The notes under the pieces are model-generated. The model saw only the letters and a list, made by a program, of their open reading frames with translations. It had not been told where the DNA came from and made no database searches. This document shows positions 8,953 to 17,516 of a stretch of DNA of 64,000 nucleotides, piece by piece. Every line of letters begins with the position of its first letter. Position 1 is the stretch's first letter. Made by a program: the position numbers and the translations under genes. This DNA is from Burkholderiaceae bacterium (lineage in GTDB: Bacteria > Pseudomonadota > Gammaproteobacteria > Burkholderiales > Burkholderiaceae_A). The stretch is from the NCBI GenBank assembly GCA_018882795.1, contig VERJ01000001.1:83461-147460 (forward strand). The letters are read 5' to 3'.

Positions 8953-11900
8953 TTAACCTGAGTGTACCAATTCCCCACTCTGCAGGCGCCAGACCTGTGC
9001 GGCGGCCGTCAGGATCATGGACTGGATTTGTGCACCGGGTCGGATGATTTGAAATGCATGCTGATAGCTGGCCAACTGTTCCGCATAATCACTGCGCTCG
9101 GACGCCAACACCTGCCATTTGAAATCGATGATCCACCAGACCTCTGGCGTCTGATTCATGCGGATGACACGATCCGGCCGCATGATCGATCCCGGCGCAG
9201 GATGGGATATTGGCCACTCCCGCTCGGCATAGGCCAGCAGCGATGGATCAAAAATTCTATGCCCAAAATCTGATTCCATAATCGTTGCCACGGCCTGCAA
9301 GACTCTGAGTCGGGACTCAGCAGACAGGGCGAACTCCGCAATCAAGGCCTGCGTGTGCGCCTGATGCAATCCCGCTCCAAATTGAAGCAGTCGATGCAGC
9401 GCCTTGCCCTGGCGTATTGCCTCGTTATCGCTGACCGGCTCGGCCAGCATGCCGGGGGCAGTCTTGGGGAAACGCACCCCCCGCCAGACGAGTGGCACGG
9501 ATGTCAAACGTGTTGCAGCAGTCTGCGGCAACGGCGGTGCCCAGACTTCACAAGAAGCAGCGGCCTTGTCATACCAGGTACTGCCTGCGTCTGACTCGGA
9601 TTCAGACTCCGCAGAAGCGCCTGCGCCCTGCTGCGATTTCTTGGTGGCGCTAAACAGCAGCGCCCGCTTTGCACGTGTCATGCCGACATACAGCAAGTTG
9701 AAATCTTCATCCTGCGCCTGGCGACGATCCTCTCTTAGCGCAGCCACCACGGTGGCGTTATACGGATCGGTCGATGCCCAGCTCACGACGCCACGGATTG
9801 CATCACGATCCTCTGACCAATCGATCAGCCATCGCACGCCACGATCGGACTGCTCCCGATCCATCAATCCAGCCAGCACCACGACCTCTGCCTCCAGCCC
9901 CTTGGCGCCATGCAGGGTGGAGAGCGTCACAGCGCGAACATTCAGCATCACGCCGGGGCCTGGGGTCTCGGATGCCTTGGCTGTGGACCATCGGCTGAGC
10001 TCTTGAAGAAATCTCGGCAGGCTGGGCAGTCTGCCAGTGTCCAGGTCCAAAGCCAGCCCAATGAAAGCCTCCAGATTGGCAAGGCACTGCAGACCCCGCG
10101 CGCCGGAAAATCGTGCGGCGATTCGATCAAAGACATCTCGTTCGTGGAGCACACGATCCAGCAGGTCATGCACCGGAAGCTGCGAAGCCAAGGCAATCCA
10201 TCGGTCCAAAGTGTCGCGGACTTCAATCAGCCAGGGCTCGGCATCCGGCTGTCGCGATAGGGCCTGAAGCCGATCAAAGAATGCGCCTGAAGAATGCGCA
10301 GTTTCTTGCACGGCAATTCGCGCCAACTGCTGATCATCCAAAAGAAAAATTGGGCTTTTCAGTGCGTGGGCGCAGTCGATATCCGACCAAGGAAAGGCAA
10401 GAAAACGCAGCAGTGCAATGACATCCTGCACTTCGGGCTCAGCCAGCAGCCCGCCCATTCGATCGCTGACAAATGGTATGCCCACCCGTGTCAGGGCGGA
10501 CTCATAAGCGGCCATATGGGTACGGGTACGCACCAGAATTTTTACATCGGACCACTGCAAATCGGGGTAGCGTGCACGCAAAGCAATCAGCGCATGTGCG
10601 ATCTGGACGCCCTCGGCATCCCAATCCGGGGCCACCGGCAACCGCGCGACCAGGCCCTCCTGCTCAGCCACAGCAGTGGCATGTTCGACAAATCGTGACG
10701 CCCCAGGAATCGTGGGCATGATTTTGTTGAGCGCATCAACAATGGGCTGTCGACAGCGCCGTGTGGCATTGGCCTGCAGCAGCTCAGCGCCATAGTGGGC
10801 CTTTAACCACTGCGCTGCCGCCTGAAAGACCTGTGGGTCTGCGCGCCGAAAACGGTAAATCGATTGCTTCGGATCCCCCACGATAAAAACCTTGGGCGCA
10901 CTGCACCGCATGGTGTCATCAGCCTGCTCATACTGCGCGAACCATCGCCGCAGCATGGCCCACTGCACCGGGTTTGTATCTTGGAATTCATCGACCAGCA
11001 CATGGGCAATCTGGGTATCAAGCCGCGCATGAAAGGCGGCGGCAAGCTCACCCCCAAGCAATTCCCAGGCTTTGGACTCAAGGCCGGAGAAATCGGTCTC
11101 ATGGCCCCTTCCCATGATGTCTTCCAGGCATTGGGCAAGCATCTCGCTACACGCCCATAGGGCCCTGGTACGGGCCTGCGCGCTGCGCTCATCACATTGA
11201 TCCAGCATGATCATGAAGGCCTCGCCAAACAGGCGAACCTCTTCTTTCAGCGCCGGGCCCTGTGCACCCCAGACGCCGAGATCCTTGCCTTTGCGAACAA
11301 ATTTTTCATTGCCACCCTTAAGCTGATATCGAGATGGCGGGTCTTCTTCGAGCGCTTGATCAACCTTGCGCAATGTAAGAAACACTTTGCGTAAATCATC
11401 GACCTCAGCCTGATCCCATCGGGTCAACAGCCCACAGAATTCATCACGGCCCTCGACAAGCGCATAGGCCTGTGCAAGCCGCTCGGCCCGAAGACGCTGA
11501 GCATGATAGAAATCAGCAATTGCCTGCGCATTCAGAATCTGCGCCCGCTCAAGTTCAGCGGCAGCCTGCTCCCCCGACACACGAAGTGCCCCCAGTTGGT
11601 CCGCAAAGGCGCGCCACTCCACCCTCGCCAGCACCCAGTCCTCCATTGCCGCGCGCACAGCGCCACTGCCCATCTGCGCTACCAGCCTGTCGTAAGGAAC
11701 ACGCCCCGCATGTTCCGCAAGAAATACCTGCCAGGCCTGCCGCAGCAGATCCCATGTGCGCTGAGACAATGTCATGGTGGCCCAGCCCGCCATCTTCAGC
11801 GGTGCCATCGCGGCAAGACGGATGTACCAGCTATGAAAGGTGGAGATGGTGGGCGGCTGTGGATCGGATAAAAACCTTGCCAACGCTTTTGGTGCAGCGG

Positions 11901-12189
11901 CCATCGCAGATTCAAGCGCTTCGCCGGCCATGCCCCACTGCATGAGTTTTTGCCGCAGCGCTTGCGGTGTGGCACTGGCCATTTCTCTTAAGTGGCCAAT
12001 CACCCGATGACGCATCTCAGCAGCAGCCTTGTTGGTAAATGTCAGCGCGAGAATGGACCTGGGCGGCACGCCCTCGAGCAGCGCTCGGGTGATTCGGGAC
12101 GACAGCAGCCAGGTCTTGCCACTGCCCGCGCAGGCCTCGACCACGACGCTGCCGGAGGTATCAAGGGCCTTGGCGGGGTCAAGATTCAT
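8953..12189 (-). CDS. addA: AddA-type helicase/exonuclease (UvrD superfamily 1 with RecB-like nuclease)
   Basis: The roughly 1078-residue protein has the complete SF1 helicase motif set followed by a RecB-family nuclease. Visible motifs are Walker A ACAGSGKTWLL near the N-terminus, DEFQDTNPVQW (motif II), GDPKQSIYRFRRAD (motif III), STLHGAKGLEAEVVVLAGL (motif V) and LLYVGMTRAKRALL (motif VI). The C-terminal nuclease shows RPDRVIR and IIDFKW of the PD-(D/E)xK core. With AddB it should resect double-strand breaks and load RecA, replacing RecBCD. The start at 12189 is preferred over 12216 because GAGG lies five bases upstream. It overlaps the addB stop by 11 bases. Confidence 0.9.
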   Translation of the reverse strand: MNLDPAKALDTSGSVVVEACAGSGKTWLLSSRITRALLEGVPPRSILALTFTNKAAAEMRHRVIGHLREMASATPQALRQKLMQWGMAGEALESAMAAAPKALARFLSDPQPPTISTFHSWYIRLAAMAPLKMAGWATMTLSQRTWDLLRQAWQVFLAEHAGRVPYDRLVAQMGSGAVRAAMEDWVLARVEWRAFADQLGALRVSGEQAAAELERAQILNAQAIADFYHAQRLRAERLAQAYALVEGRDEFCGLLTRWDQAEVDDLRKVFLTLRKVDQALEEDPPSRYQLKGGNEKFVRKGKDLGVWGAQGPALKEEVRLFGEAFMIMLDQCDERSAQARTRALWACSEMLAQCLEDIMGRGHETDFSGLESKAWELLGGELAAAFHARLDTQIAHVLVDEFQDTNPVQWAMLRRWFAQYEQADDTMRCSAPKVFIVGDPKQSIYRFRRADPQVFQAAAQWLKAHYGAELLQANATRRCRQPIVDALNKIMPTIPGASRFVEHATAVAEQEGLVARLPVAPDWDAEGVQIAHALIALRARYPDLQWSDVKILVRTRTHMAAYESALTRVGIPFVSDRMGGLLAEPEVQDVIALLRFLAFPWSDIDCAHALKSPIFLLDDQQLARIAVQETAHSSGAFFDRLQALSRQPDAEPWLIEVRDTLDRWIALASQLPVHDLLDRVLHERDVFDRIAARFSGARGLQCLANLEAFIGLALDLDTGRLPSLPRFLQELSRWSTAKASETPGPGVMLNVRAVTLSTLHGAKGLEAEVVVLAGLMDREQSDRGVRWLIDWSEDRDAIRGVVSWASTDPYNATVVAALREDRRQAQDEDFNLLYVGMTRAKRALLFSATKKSQQGAGASAESESESDAGSTWYDKAAASCEVWAPPLPQTAATRLTSVPLVWRGVRFPKTAPGMLAEPVSDNEAIRQGKALHRLLQFGAGLHQAHTQALIAEFALSAESRLRVLQAVATIMESDFGHRIFDPSLLAYAEREWPISHPAPGSIMRPDRVIRMNQTPEVWWIIDFKWQVLASERSDYAEQLASYQHAFQIIRPGAQIQSMILTAAAQVWRLQSGELVHSG

Positions 12190-14869
12190 GGGGCACCTCA
12201 TCGCGCCGACAAACACCCCGCACGCTGCAGTAATCGCAAATGCGGTCTTCTTTATTCATGCCGCTTGCAAAAACGGGCTCGCGGCTCTGAATGGCTTTTA
12301 ATGCATCCGCTACCCGAACTGCTGCTTGCGCGGCAATCTTGTGAACATCTTGGCCCGACTCCTCCTGCAGACTGACCTCGACCACGCCCTCACGTCGCAC
12401 AGAGACATAGCGCACATCATCAATCGCAGGTGTGTCTTCAGTTTGCGCAGCAAGCCAGGCATAGAGCGGCAGTTGTAGATCCTCGCCTTGCGGCCCAACA
12501 CGTTTCGATAACGCCTTGGCATCGGTTGTCTTGAAATCGATCAGCCGCTGGCCGGTCTTCTCCCACCGATCAATACGCCCTTTGAGCGTGACACTCACCG
12601 ATTCAAGAACGCGCTGGACATCATGCTCGGTCACCACCTGACCACCCGCAACGGATGCTCCATAAAGCCATCGCGCCAATTCCGGAACAATCGCCATGAC
12701 ATCGGCCCGCAGTTTTACGCGAATCGCTGCCGGCATCGGAAGATTGAGCGGCCTACCGTGACGGTCGCAGAAAAAGGGCCGCGACAACACTGTATCAATC
12801 TGTGTCACTAACCATGCATTGCAATCCGGGATCGATGAAAAGGTCTGAGTTGCTCCTTTCAAGACCAGGTGCACCAACGATCCCAAATCGGCGCTGGCGG
12901 CGTCCTCTTCCAGCTCAGGCACCTGCGCCAAGCCCATCAGCCTTGCCAGCATGAATTGGTAGGGACAGTCGATGAGCGACTGTGCCTGAGACACAGTGAT
13001 TTCTGCAGGCAGGGCATAAGGCCAGACCGCTCCCGCTATCGGTACACCCTGATCGGTGGTGAGGTCATGCCGAGTGTCGATGGATCCATCCATCCGGGCC
13101 TTTGGCACGTAAGACTCTGGCGCAATGCCCAGCTCCGGCACCACTTCCGCAGCGGACTCTGGAGTCTGCGGACTCAGAAGCTGCAGCCAAGGGGAGAACT
13201 CCACTTCACTATCGGGCTTATCACTGGTGGCAATCACAGTCAGCGGTATGCCCGACTGCCACAAGGCAAGGAATTGAGCGAACTGCTCGGACTCGATCTG
13301 CTGGGGATCGTTTTGCAGGCCCATCTCGGCAAATCGCTTTGGCTCGAAGAACTGCGGTGCCAAACGCTGAGGCAATCGTGCGGAGTCACCACCCACGATC
13401 AGCACGGCCTTGGGCTGATGCCAACACAGTGACGACAATGACACCACACGTACTGCTGCGCCTGGCCTTGGCTCCACAAAGCGGGCACGGTTTAACTCCT
13501 CTGTCAGCACCGCATGCCAAAGCGAGGCGGAGATCAGCGTGTCATCACCGTGGGCTCGGGCCTGCAGGCCCTGCAGCGCCGCAATCAGCGATTGGCCTGC
13601 CGGGTCTTGGACAAGCGTGGACTCCAATCCGCAGTGGGCCATGGCCAAAAGCAGACGCTCACCCCATTGCGCCAGAGAGAATCGGGCGCCGGCACTCGCT
13701 GGCGTGATTACAGATGCCGAAAACGGCAGCAGATCTTGCTGAATCAGATCTGCAAGATCAATCGCAGCGATACGCCCAAAGCCGCGCAGGGCATCATCCA
13801 GCGCGCGCTGCCGTTGCGAATCAAATCCGAACTGGGCCTTCAGTCCCGCGAGCACATAGGGCGAATGAATCCACTCCAGCAACGACTGGGTAGTGGCCTG
13901 ACGAATCAACAAATCATTCAAACCAACCACTGCACTGGCGACCACGGTGGTATCCAGCGCCCAGCCAGAGCGATCACCGAGCGACTCACCCGCACGCTCA
14001 AGCAGAGCCCGCATACGCCGCACTGCTTTGCGGTCCAGGGCCACAACACCGATGTCATCCATGCCCTGTGCCCGCCAATCCAGTATCACCTTGACTGCCG
14101 CCCAGGCGGATTCCTCCAGCGTGTTGGCAGCGATGAGCCGACGCTGCCCCACCGCCAATGACATCTGCTGCGCCACCAGCACCGGTGCATAAGACCAGAT
14201 GGTGATGGCATCGACATCAACACCCCAGAGCAGTTTTGCCATCGACAACTCAAGCGCCGACGGTGAGATGCCGAAACAAAACCAGACCTGTAGTTGATTC
14301 GAGCCATGGTCCGTGGATTTCGCGCCAGCAGCATGCGACTTAAGCCAGGCGACCCGGTCATGCTCACGACGATTGGCCAAATGCAGCCTGCGCAAAACAG
14401 CCAGATCTTCTGACAGGTGGCGGGCTTGCGGCAGGCTGTGATCCGTCTCAAGCCACTCCCAGCCATCGAATAAAGCAGCCCATTGGGCCGCAAGCGATAA
14501 GGCCGCCCTGGGCGATGCGCCTAACGATGCCCTCAGGTCTTTGTAATCAAGCAGCTGTTGCGCAAGTTCCACGCGACGCGAAGCAGTTGATCGCGGCGGT
14601 GACAACACAATTCCCCCGCTTGAAGCTTGCAGTGTGCGAATGACCAGTTCATCGAAGGCCTGCTCCAGCGTGCCGCACCAAGGCAAAGGGGCACCCTGCT
14701 CCCGACCGGGCCAGCTGGTCTGGGCCAGGGCCGTTTTCAGCGCTGCTGCGGCCAAGGGGGAATCCACGAGCAGAACGGGCGACGCCAGACCATCCAGGGC
14801 TGACATGGCCTGAGCCACGGCCGGGGCCAGATTGGCATCGACAGGGAGAGAAATTGCTTTGGGCTTCAC
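12179..14869 (-). CDS. addB: AddB-type subunit with PD-(D/E)xK nuclease and 4Fe-4S motif
   Basis: This 896-residue partner of AddA has a degenerate helicase-like N-terminal part: the region where Walker A would be reads LLVDSPLAAAAL, without the GKT signature. The C-terminal nuclease domain is clear, with LIDFKTTDAK as the D-x-K active-site strand and LQLPLYAWLA after it. An iron-sulfur cluster is suggested by a cysteine before the nuclease (DCPYQFMLARLMGL) and by CDYCSVRGVC near the C-terminus. The start is GTG at 14869. It is divergent from trxA and immediately upstream of addA, as in other betaproteobacteria. Confidence 0.88.
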   Translation of the reverse strand: MKPKAISLPVDANLAPAVAQAMSALDGLASPVLLVDSPLAAAALKTALAQTSWPGREQGAPLPWCGTLEQAFDELVIRTLQASSGGIVLSPPRSTASRRVELAQQLLDYKDLRASLGASPRAALSLAAQWAALFDGWEWLETDHSLPQARHLSEDLAVLRRLHLANRREHDRVAWLKSHAAGAKSTDHGSNQLQVWFCFGISPSALELSMAKLLWGVDVDAITIWSYAPVLVAQQMSLAVGQRRLIAANTLEESAWAAVKVILDWRAQGMDDIGVVALDRKAVRRMRALLERAGESLGDRSGWALDTTVVASAVVGLNDLLIRQATTQSLLEWIHSPYVLAGLKAQFGFDSQRQRALDDALRGFGRIAAIDLADLIQQDLLPFSASVITPASAGARFSLAQWGERLLLAMAHCGLESTLVQDPAGQSLIAALQGLQARAHGDDTLISASLWHAVLTEELNRARFVEPRPGAAVRVVSLSSLCWHQPKAVLIVGGDSARLPQRLAPQFFEPKRFAEMGLQNDPQQIESEQFAQFLALWQSGIPLTVIATSDKPDSEVEFSPWLQLLSPQTPESAAEVVPELGIAPESYVPKARMDGSIDTRHDLTTDQGVPIAGAVWPYALPAEITVSQAQSLIDCPYQFMLARLMGLAQVPELEEDAASADLGSLVHLVLKGATQTFSSIPDCNAWLVTQIDTVLSRPFFCDRHGRPLNLPMPAAIRVKLRADVMAIVPELARWLYGASVAGGQVVTEHDVQRVLESVSVTLKGRIDRWEKTGQRLIDFKTTDAKALSKRVGPQGEDLQLPLYAWLAAQTEDTPAIDDVRYVSVRREGVVEVSLQEESGQDVHKIAAQAAVRVADALKAIQSREPVFASGMNKEDRICDYCSVRGVCRRDEVPHES

Positions 14870-15065
14870 CGGACTTATGCTATCTTCTTCCCGAAATTAG
14901 TCGTTGTTATACCGACAAGCAGGCTCACCTGGCGATCCTGGTTCCCAGCCAGAGTGCTTCAACAGCCTGCCGAAAGAAGAAACAAAAAAACCCCCACAAT
15001 CAAAATTTGCAGCCGTCAGTGGTTCCTCCCTTTGATCGTTCACAACTTCTAACCCCTTTTTGACT

Positions 15066-15392
15066 ATGAGCCAATCTGTATTAGCTGTCAGCGACGCCTC
15101 GTTTGAGGCCGATGTTCTGAAATCCGATCTTCCCGTACTGGTCGACTTCTGGGCGGAGTGGTGCGGTCCCTGCAAAATGATCGGCCCAATCGTGGAAGAG
15201 ATCGCCCGGGAATACAACGGCAAGCTGAAGGTCACCAAACTGAATGTCGACGAGAATGCCGCTGTTCCCGCAAAGCATGGTATCCGCGGCATTCCCACCC
15301 TGATTCTGTTCAAAAACGGCGCCGTGGTCTCCCAAAAAGTTGGGGCAGCGGCAAAATCTCAATTGACTGCATGGATCGATAGCAATCTGTAA
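15066..15392 (+). CDS. trxA: Thioredoxin 1
   Basis: This 108-residue thioredoxin has the redox-active WCGPC motif at about 32-36, the conserved FWAEW stretch before it, and the cis-proline loop GIPTL near residue 76. It reduces protein disulfides in the cytoplasm using electrons from thioredoxin reductase. The reading frame begins six bases earlier with TTG, but the ATG giving [10 protein letters not shown] matches the normal N-terminus. It precedes rho on the same strand, a conserved trxA-rho arrangement, with a short hairpin just after the stop. Confidence 0.98.
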   Translation: MSQSVLAVSDASFEADVLKSDLPVLVDFWAEWCGPCKMIGPIVEEIAREYNGKLKVTKLNVDENAAVPAKHGIRGIPTLILFKNGAVVSQKVGAAAKSQLTAWIDSNL

Positions 15393-15397
15393 TCTTC

Positions 15398-15418
15398 CGG
15401 GCGGGTCATTCCCGCCCG
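15398..15418 (+). terminator. GC-rich hairpin after trxA
   Basis: CGGGCGGG (15398-15405) and CCCGCCCG (15411-15418) form a perfect 8-bp stem with a 5-base loop, six bases after the trxA stop. No uridine run follows, so it is a weak or Rho-dependent terminator, or an mRNA-stabilising 3' end. It ends directly at the ATG of the small upstream ORF before rho. Confidence 0.5.
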
Positions 15419-15514
15419 ATGAACACCTATTCCTTGACGTTGGGCCACTACCGCGCCCTCCAGACCCCAAAAGATTTTTTCAACATCGCCGCGAGCGGCG
15501 CCTATTCCTCCTAA
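15419..15514 (+). CDS. Possible 31-codon leader ORF upstream of rho
   Basis: An ATG immediately after the trxA hairpin opens a frame of 31 codons, beginning MNTYSLTLGHYRALQTPKDF and ending ASGAYSS, with a TAA six bases before the rho ATG. A CGCCG-CGAG-CGGCG hairpin lies inside its 3' part (about 15487-15500). Enteric bacteria have a short rhoL ORF before rho, so a leader peptide in this position is plausible, but I do not recognise this peptide. No good ribosome-binding site precedes it. Treat as a candidate only. Confidence 0.3.
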   Translation: MNTYSLTLGHYRALQTPKDFFNIAASGAYSS

Positions 15515-15520
15515 ACACCT

Positions 15521-16783
15521 ATGCATCTCTCTGAACTCAAAGCACTCCACGTGACCCAGCTGGTTGACCTGGCCATGAGCCTGGAAATCGATAACGCCAG
15601 CCGCCTACGCAAACAGGAACTGATGTTTGCCATTCTGAAAAAGAAGGCCAAACTCGGCGAGCAAATCTTTGGCGATGGCGTGCTGGAGGTGCTGCCCGAT
15701 GGATTCGGTTTTCTGCGCTCGCCCGAGTCCAGCTATTTGGCGAGCACCGATGACATTTATCTCTCACCATCTCAGATCCGGCGCTTTAACCTGCATACAG
15801 GCGACTCCGTTGAAGGCGAGGTCCGCACGCCCAAAGAAGGCGAACGTTATTTCGCCCTGGTGAAGGTCGACAAAATCAATGGCCAGCCGCCCGAGGCCTC
15901 GAAGAACAAAATTCTGTTTGAAAACTTAACCCCGCTTTTCCCCGACGAGCCGATCACGCTTGAGCGCGATATGAAGGGGGAAGAGAACATCACGGGCCGG
16001 GTCATCGACATGATCGCTCCGATTGGCAAGGGCCAGCGAGGGCTGCTGGTTGCATCACCCAAGAGCGGAAAGACCGTGATGATGCAGCACATCGCACACG
16101 CGATCACCACCAACTACCCAGAGGTCACACTCATCGTGCTGCTGATTGATGAGCGGCCAGAGGAAGTCACCGAGATGCAGCGCAGTGTGCGCGGAGAAGT
16201 CGTGGCCTCGACCTTCGATGAGCCTGCCACACGCCACGTACAGGTGGCCGAAATGGTGATCGAAAAGGCCAAGCGCCTGGTGGAGCACAAAAAAGATGTG
16301 GTGATTCTGCTGGACTCCATCACGCGCTTAGCGCGGGCCTACAACACGGTGGTGCCGACCTCGGGCAAGGTGCTCACCGGTGGTGTGGATGCCAACGCAC
16401 TGCATCGGCCCAAGCGCTTTTTCGGTGCGGCCCGCAATATTGAGGAAGGCGGCTCGCTCACCATCATCGCCACGGCCCTGATTGATACGGGCTCACGGAT
16501 GGACGAGGTGATCTATGAGGAATTCAAGGGCACGGGCAATATGGAAGTACATCTGGCCCGTCGTCTTGCAGAAAAACGTGTCTATCCAGCCATCAACATC
16601 AATCCCTCGGGCACGCGCCGTGAAGAACTGCTGATCAAACAGGATGTGCTGCAGAAGATCTGGATTCTGCGCAAACTGCTACACGATATGGATGAGTTGC
16701 AAGCGATGGAGTTTCTGCTTGATAAGATGCGGCAGACAAAAAACAATGCTGAATTCTTTGACATGATGAAGCGGGGCGGCTAA
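15521..16783 (+). CDS. rho: Transcription termination factor Rho
   Basis: The 420-residue protein is a full-length Rho with no insertion. The N-terminal helical domain is followed by the RNA-binding OB fold with DGFGFLR at 60-66, the P-loop ASPKSGKT at about 178-185, Walker [17 protein letters not shown] near 265, and the secondary RNA-binding Q- and R-loop regions. It is a hexameric RNA helicase that ends untranslated transcripts. rho is usually autoregulated by attenuation in its leader, and here the trxA-rho gap holds a hairpin and a possible small ORF. The gene is followed by 433 bp without a gene but with large hairpins. Confidence 0.99.
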   Translation: MHLSELKALHVTQLVDLAMSLEIDNASRLRKQELMFAILKKKAKLGEQIFGDGVLEVLPDGFGFLRSPESSYLASTDDIYLSPSQIRRFNLHTGDSVEGEVRTPKEGERYFALVKVDKINGQPPEASKNKILFENLTPLFPDEPITLERDMKGEENITGRVIDMIAPIGKGQRGLLVASPKSGKTVMMQHIAHAITTNYPEVTLIVLLIDERPEEVTEMQRSVRGEVVASTFDEPATRHVQVAEMVIEKAKRLVEHKKDVVILLDSITRLARAYNTVVPTSGKVLTGGVDANALHRPKRFFGAARNIEEGGSLTIIATALIDTGSRMDEVIYEEFKGTGNMEVHLARRLAEKRVYPAININPSGTRREELLIKQDVLQKIWILRKLLHDMDELQAMEFLLDKMRQTKNNAEFFDMMKRGG

Positions 16784-16815
16784 CGATTTCGTGGGCTGAG
16801 TGCATTCATGTATGG

Positions 16816-16848
16816 CTGTCCTTGCAAAAGCAAACAGGTGTAGGACAG
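16816..16848 (+). repeat. Small inverted repeat before the large hairpin element
   Basis: CTGTCCT (16816-16822) is complementary to AGGACAG (16842-16848), enclosing TTGC and an A/G-rich loop. It touches the left arm of the next hairpin. No U-run follows, so it is not an obvious intrinsic terminator of rho. Confidence 0.45.
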
Positions 16849-16946
16849 GCGTTCGTGCTGTCGCCGCCCTTGCAAAAAATGGGAGCATAGATTCAACACT
16901 CGTAGGTTTGGATTTTTTGACGGCGGGCAGCGACAGCACGAACGCC
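16848..16946 (+). repeat. Hairpin repeat element, copy A
   Basis: A 22-bp inverted repeat with one mismatch (16848-16869 and 16925-16946, arm GGCGTTCGTGCTGTCGCCGC...) encloses a core that contains TTGCAAAAAATGGGAGCA and TTGGATTTTTTGAC. These two core parts also pair through CAAAAAAT/ATTTTTTG. The whole unit folds into one long hairpin of about 99 nt. The same core occurs on the opposite strand in copy B, but the arms of the two copies are unrelated. Short reading frames across this unit (translating as LAKNGS...GLDFLTA) are by-products of the repeat. Confidence 0.85.
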
Positions 16947-16987
16947 TCCGGGCAGAGCTGGTTTAAACAACCGATCAAACATCTTTA

Positions 16988-17089
16988 GCCCAATCCGCGA
17001 TTGCCCGACCGCTGTCAAAAAATCCAATCCCTGACGGATTGAGGCTGTGCTCCCATTTTTTGCAAGGGAGGGCAGATCGGGGATTGGGC
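16988..17089 (-). repeat. Hairpin repeat element, copy B (inverted relative to A)
   Basis: On the minus strand the arms GCCCAATCCCCGATCTGCCC and GGGCAATCGCGGATTGGGC are complementary apart from a bulge and a mismatch. They enclose the same core as copy A, with TTGCAAAAAATGGGAGCA and TTGGATTTTTTGAC identical and the 17-nt stretch between them of equal length. The copies face each other across a 41-bp spacer. Together with copy A they fill most of the 433-bp rho-rpmE2 gap, in which no gene is seen. Confidence 0.85.
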
Positions 17090-17216
17090 CCATCAACCCA
17101 GGCCCGAAATTGCCAGAAAACCAAATTTCCCTTAACATTCAGCGGTTTAGGCACGTAGCACCCCCATCGCATCCCATGGCGCGGTGCCGGCGACCGGCAA
17201 CCCCAAAGGAAAAATC

Positions 17217-17498
17217 ATGAAAGCAGGCATCCACCCCGATTACCGCGAAGTTGTGTTCGTCGATCTATCGAACGACTTCAAATTCATCACCCGCTCCACA
17301 GTCCAGACCCGTGAAACCACAAAATGGACCGACGGCAAAGAGTATCCGCTCTACAAACTCGATACCAGCTCCGAGTCCCATCCCTTCTTCACCGGCAAGC
17401 AGAAGCTGGTGGACACCGCGGGCCGCGTTGAGAAATTCCGCCAAAAGTTTGGCAGCAAGACCGGGAAGAGCGCTTCCAAAGGCGCAGCCAAGGCATAA
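17217..17498 (+). CDS. rpmE2: 50S ribosomal protein L31 type B
   Basis: The 93-residue protein begins [20 protein letters not shown] and has the [21 protein letters not shown] segment typical of L31. It lacks the zinc-binding CxxC motif of the A-type protein and is longer, so it is the zinc-independent B type. The start ATG at 17217 is preceded by AAGGA (17206-17210). The C-terminus is a short basic, Ala/Lys-rich tail. A strong intrinsic terminator lies 38 bp after the stop. The rho-rpmE2 neighbourhood is usual in Burkholderiales. Confidence 0.96.
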   Translation: MKAGIHPDYREVVFVDLSNDFKFITRSTVQTRETTKWTDGKEYPLYKLDTSSESHPFFTGKQKLVDTAGRVEKFRQKFGSKTGKSASKGAAKA

Positions 17499-17516
17499 AC
17501 GCCCCGGTCAACCCCA

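Noticed and set aside
11472-14161. Plus-strand frames opposite addA and addB (up to 215 codons)
   Set aside because: Antisense to clear helicase/nuclease motifs; low-complexity Arg/Pro/Ala translations.
16848-17089. Integron attC sites
   Set aside because: Variable stems around a conserved part recall attC, but no integrase, no GTTRRRY/RYYYAAC core pair and no gene cassettes are present.
16800-17138. Short reading frames on both strands in the rho-rpmE2 gap (62-99 codons)
   Set aside because: They are translations of the hairpin elements; the similar peptides LAKNGS...GLDFLTA arise because the same DNA core is present twice, and they lack ribosome-binding sites and family features.
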